Positions 63,476-64,000 of a DNA stretch of 64,000 nt are shown here, in pieces. The DNA is from Poritiphilus sp965212595 (GTDB lineage: Bacteria; Bacteroidota; Bacteroidia; Flavobacteriales; Flavobacteriaceae). The notes below the pieces were generated by a model, which was not told where the DNA came from, did no database searches, and saw only the letters and a list, made by a program, of their open reading frames with translations. A program made the position numbers and the translations under genes. Position 1 is the first letter of the stretch, and every line of letters begins with the position of its first letter. The DNA lies in assembly GCA_965212595.1 (NCBI GenBank), contig CBDBVE010000007.1, positions 186,001-250,000 of the forward strand, written 5' to 3'.

Positions 63476-63507
63476 AAAAACCCTGAAATTTTATTCAGGG
63501 TTTTTTT
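63476..63507. terminator. Bidirectional terminator between the barrel protein and FKBP genes
   Basis: CCCTGAA (63481-63487) pairs with TTCAGGG (63494-63500), flanked by A5 upstream and T7 downstream. It can terminate transcripts from both convergent genes. Confidence 0.85.
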
Positions 63508-63526
63508 ATGCGATATAGTTTCTTTT

Positions 63527-64000
63527 TTAACTATTGTCCCGGTCCAGGTAATCTGGAATTCCGTCTCCATCCGTATCAGGGTAGGGAAAAATGATATTGC
63601 CATCTTCATCAGAAATCTCATCTCGGGTTGGTGTACCATCATCATCATCATCGGGGTCCAGGTGATTTGGGAAAAATCCAATCCTCAAATCCTCCTCCTG
63701 CTCCCTATCCGTATTGTCATTTGCAAGATTGCCATCTCCGTCTAGATCTTCCATGATAGAAGGAATGCCGTCATTGTCATAATCCGTTTCCGCCACAAAC
63801 AGCCCGGTATCTACTTTAAAAACTAAAACAGAGTATTGAGGCACATTGGGTATTGAAGAATTGTTGAAATACGCTAAACCGGAAGGGATAAACATAATTC
63901 CCACTCCCCTATCGCTAATTTCGGAAGTCCCATCAGGATTAACCAGAATATTGCTACCGGCACTAAATTTTGAAACAGCCTCAGAATAACCACGTAAAAA
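63527..64000 (-). CDS. FKBP-type peptidyl-prolyl isomerase, C-terminal part with Asp-rich calcium-binding repeats (5' truncated by window edge)
   Basis: The frame is open from the window edge. From 64000 downward it reads GYSEAVSKFSAGSN, SDRGVGIMFIPSGLAYFNNS and YSVLVFKVDTGLF, the end of an FKBP domain (IPSxLAYG-like). The tail, TDYDNDGIPSIMEDLDGDGN ... DDDDDGTPTRDEI ... DTDGDGIPDYLDRD, consists of thrombospondin type 3-like DxDxDG repeats that should bind calcium. Flavobacterial FKBP isomerases with this tail are usually exported lipoproteins. The N-terminal signal is outside the window. It probably folds outer-membrane or surface proteins. Confidence 0.8.
   Translation of the reverse strand, partial: FLRGYSEAVSKFSAGSNILVNPDGTSEISDRGVGIMFIPSGLAYFNNSSIPNVPQYSVLVFKVDTGLFVAETDYDNDGIPSIMEDLDGDGNLANDNTDREQEEDLRIGFFPNHLDPDDDDDGTPTRDEISDEDGNIIFPYPDTDGDGIPDYLDRDNS

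Overview
The window is a chromosomal segment of a Bacteroidota bacterium, almost certainly a (probably marine) member of the Flavobacteriaceae. The evidence is the gene content and signals: TonB receptors with a CarboxypepD_reg N-terminal domain, DUF4249 lipoproteins, LytTR regulators, a bacillithiol gene (bshC), monomeric isocitrate dehydrogenase, split transketolase, very weak Shine-Dalgarno signals, and promoters of the TTG-N19/20-TAnnTTTG type. No rRNA, tRNA, CRISPR array or complete insertion sequence was found.

Layout. 1-6.2 kb: the 3' end of a GH65-type enzyme, a membrane LytTR regulator, a membrane protein, a frameshifted TPR/LuxR-like sensor, and a surface lipoprotein of the cholesterol-dependent cytolysin (CDC) superfamily with an unusual four-repeat C-terminus. 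6.4-14.5 kb: a PNPOx-like flavoprotein, a PLP decarboxylase, a frameshifted bshC, an M14 peptidase, a VOC protein and a DUF3500 protein. 14.5-17.1 kb: an ABC transporter/GntR/DUF2807 operon with a recognisable promoter and operator, ending inside a heptamer repeat array. 17.2-24.5 kb: membrane proteins, an acyl-CoA dehydrogenase homologue, YceI, an esterase, a PKD+Spondin_N lipoprotein and two DinB proteins. 24.5-27 kb: an SSS symporter plus myo-inositol oxygenase pair. 27-31.4 kb: a CarboxypepD_reg protein, a 0.7 kb gene-poor stretch and icd. 31.5-36.6 kb: a TonB receptor followed by three tandem DUF4249 lipoproteins.

36.6-46.8 kb holds the most coherent accessory system: TonB receptor, GH63 glycosidase of the mannosylglycerate/glucosylglycerate hydrolase type, GNAT acetyltransferase, SSS symporter, GH13_18 phosphorylase and glycerate kinase on the minus strand, with a divergent AraC regulator. 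Together they read as import and breakdown of a glyceric-acid compatible solute (glucosylglycerate and/or mannosylglycerate), with the glycerate passed to glycolysis.

46.9-64 kb is mostly housekeeping: thrS-infC-rpmI-rplT (infC appears to start at an ATA codon), a GDSL esterase, a class III cyclase, YjbQ, a HAD phosphatase, a protein usually labelled asparagine synthetase B, dnaB, accA, an EamA exporter with an in-frame stop, an LptF/G permease, tgt, the two transketolase halves, an outer-membrane barrel and the C-terminal part of an FKBP isomerase.

Five genes carry apparent reading-frame lesions (TPR/LuxR protein, bshC, first DUF4249, glycerate kinase, EamA). Four are single-base indels, three of them in runs of five to eight identical bases, and repairing one base restores a family-typical length each time. 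Uncorrected sequencing indels, real decay and slippage-based switching cannot be told apart from this sequence alone.
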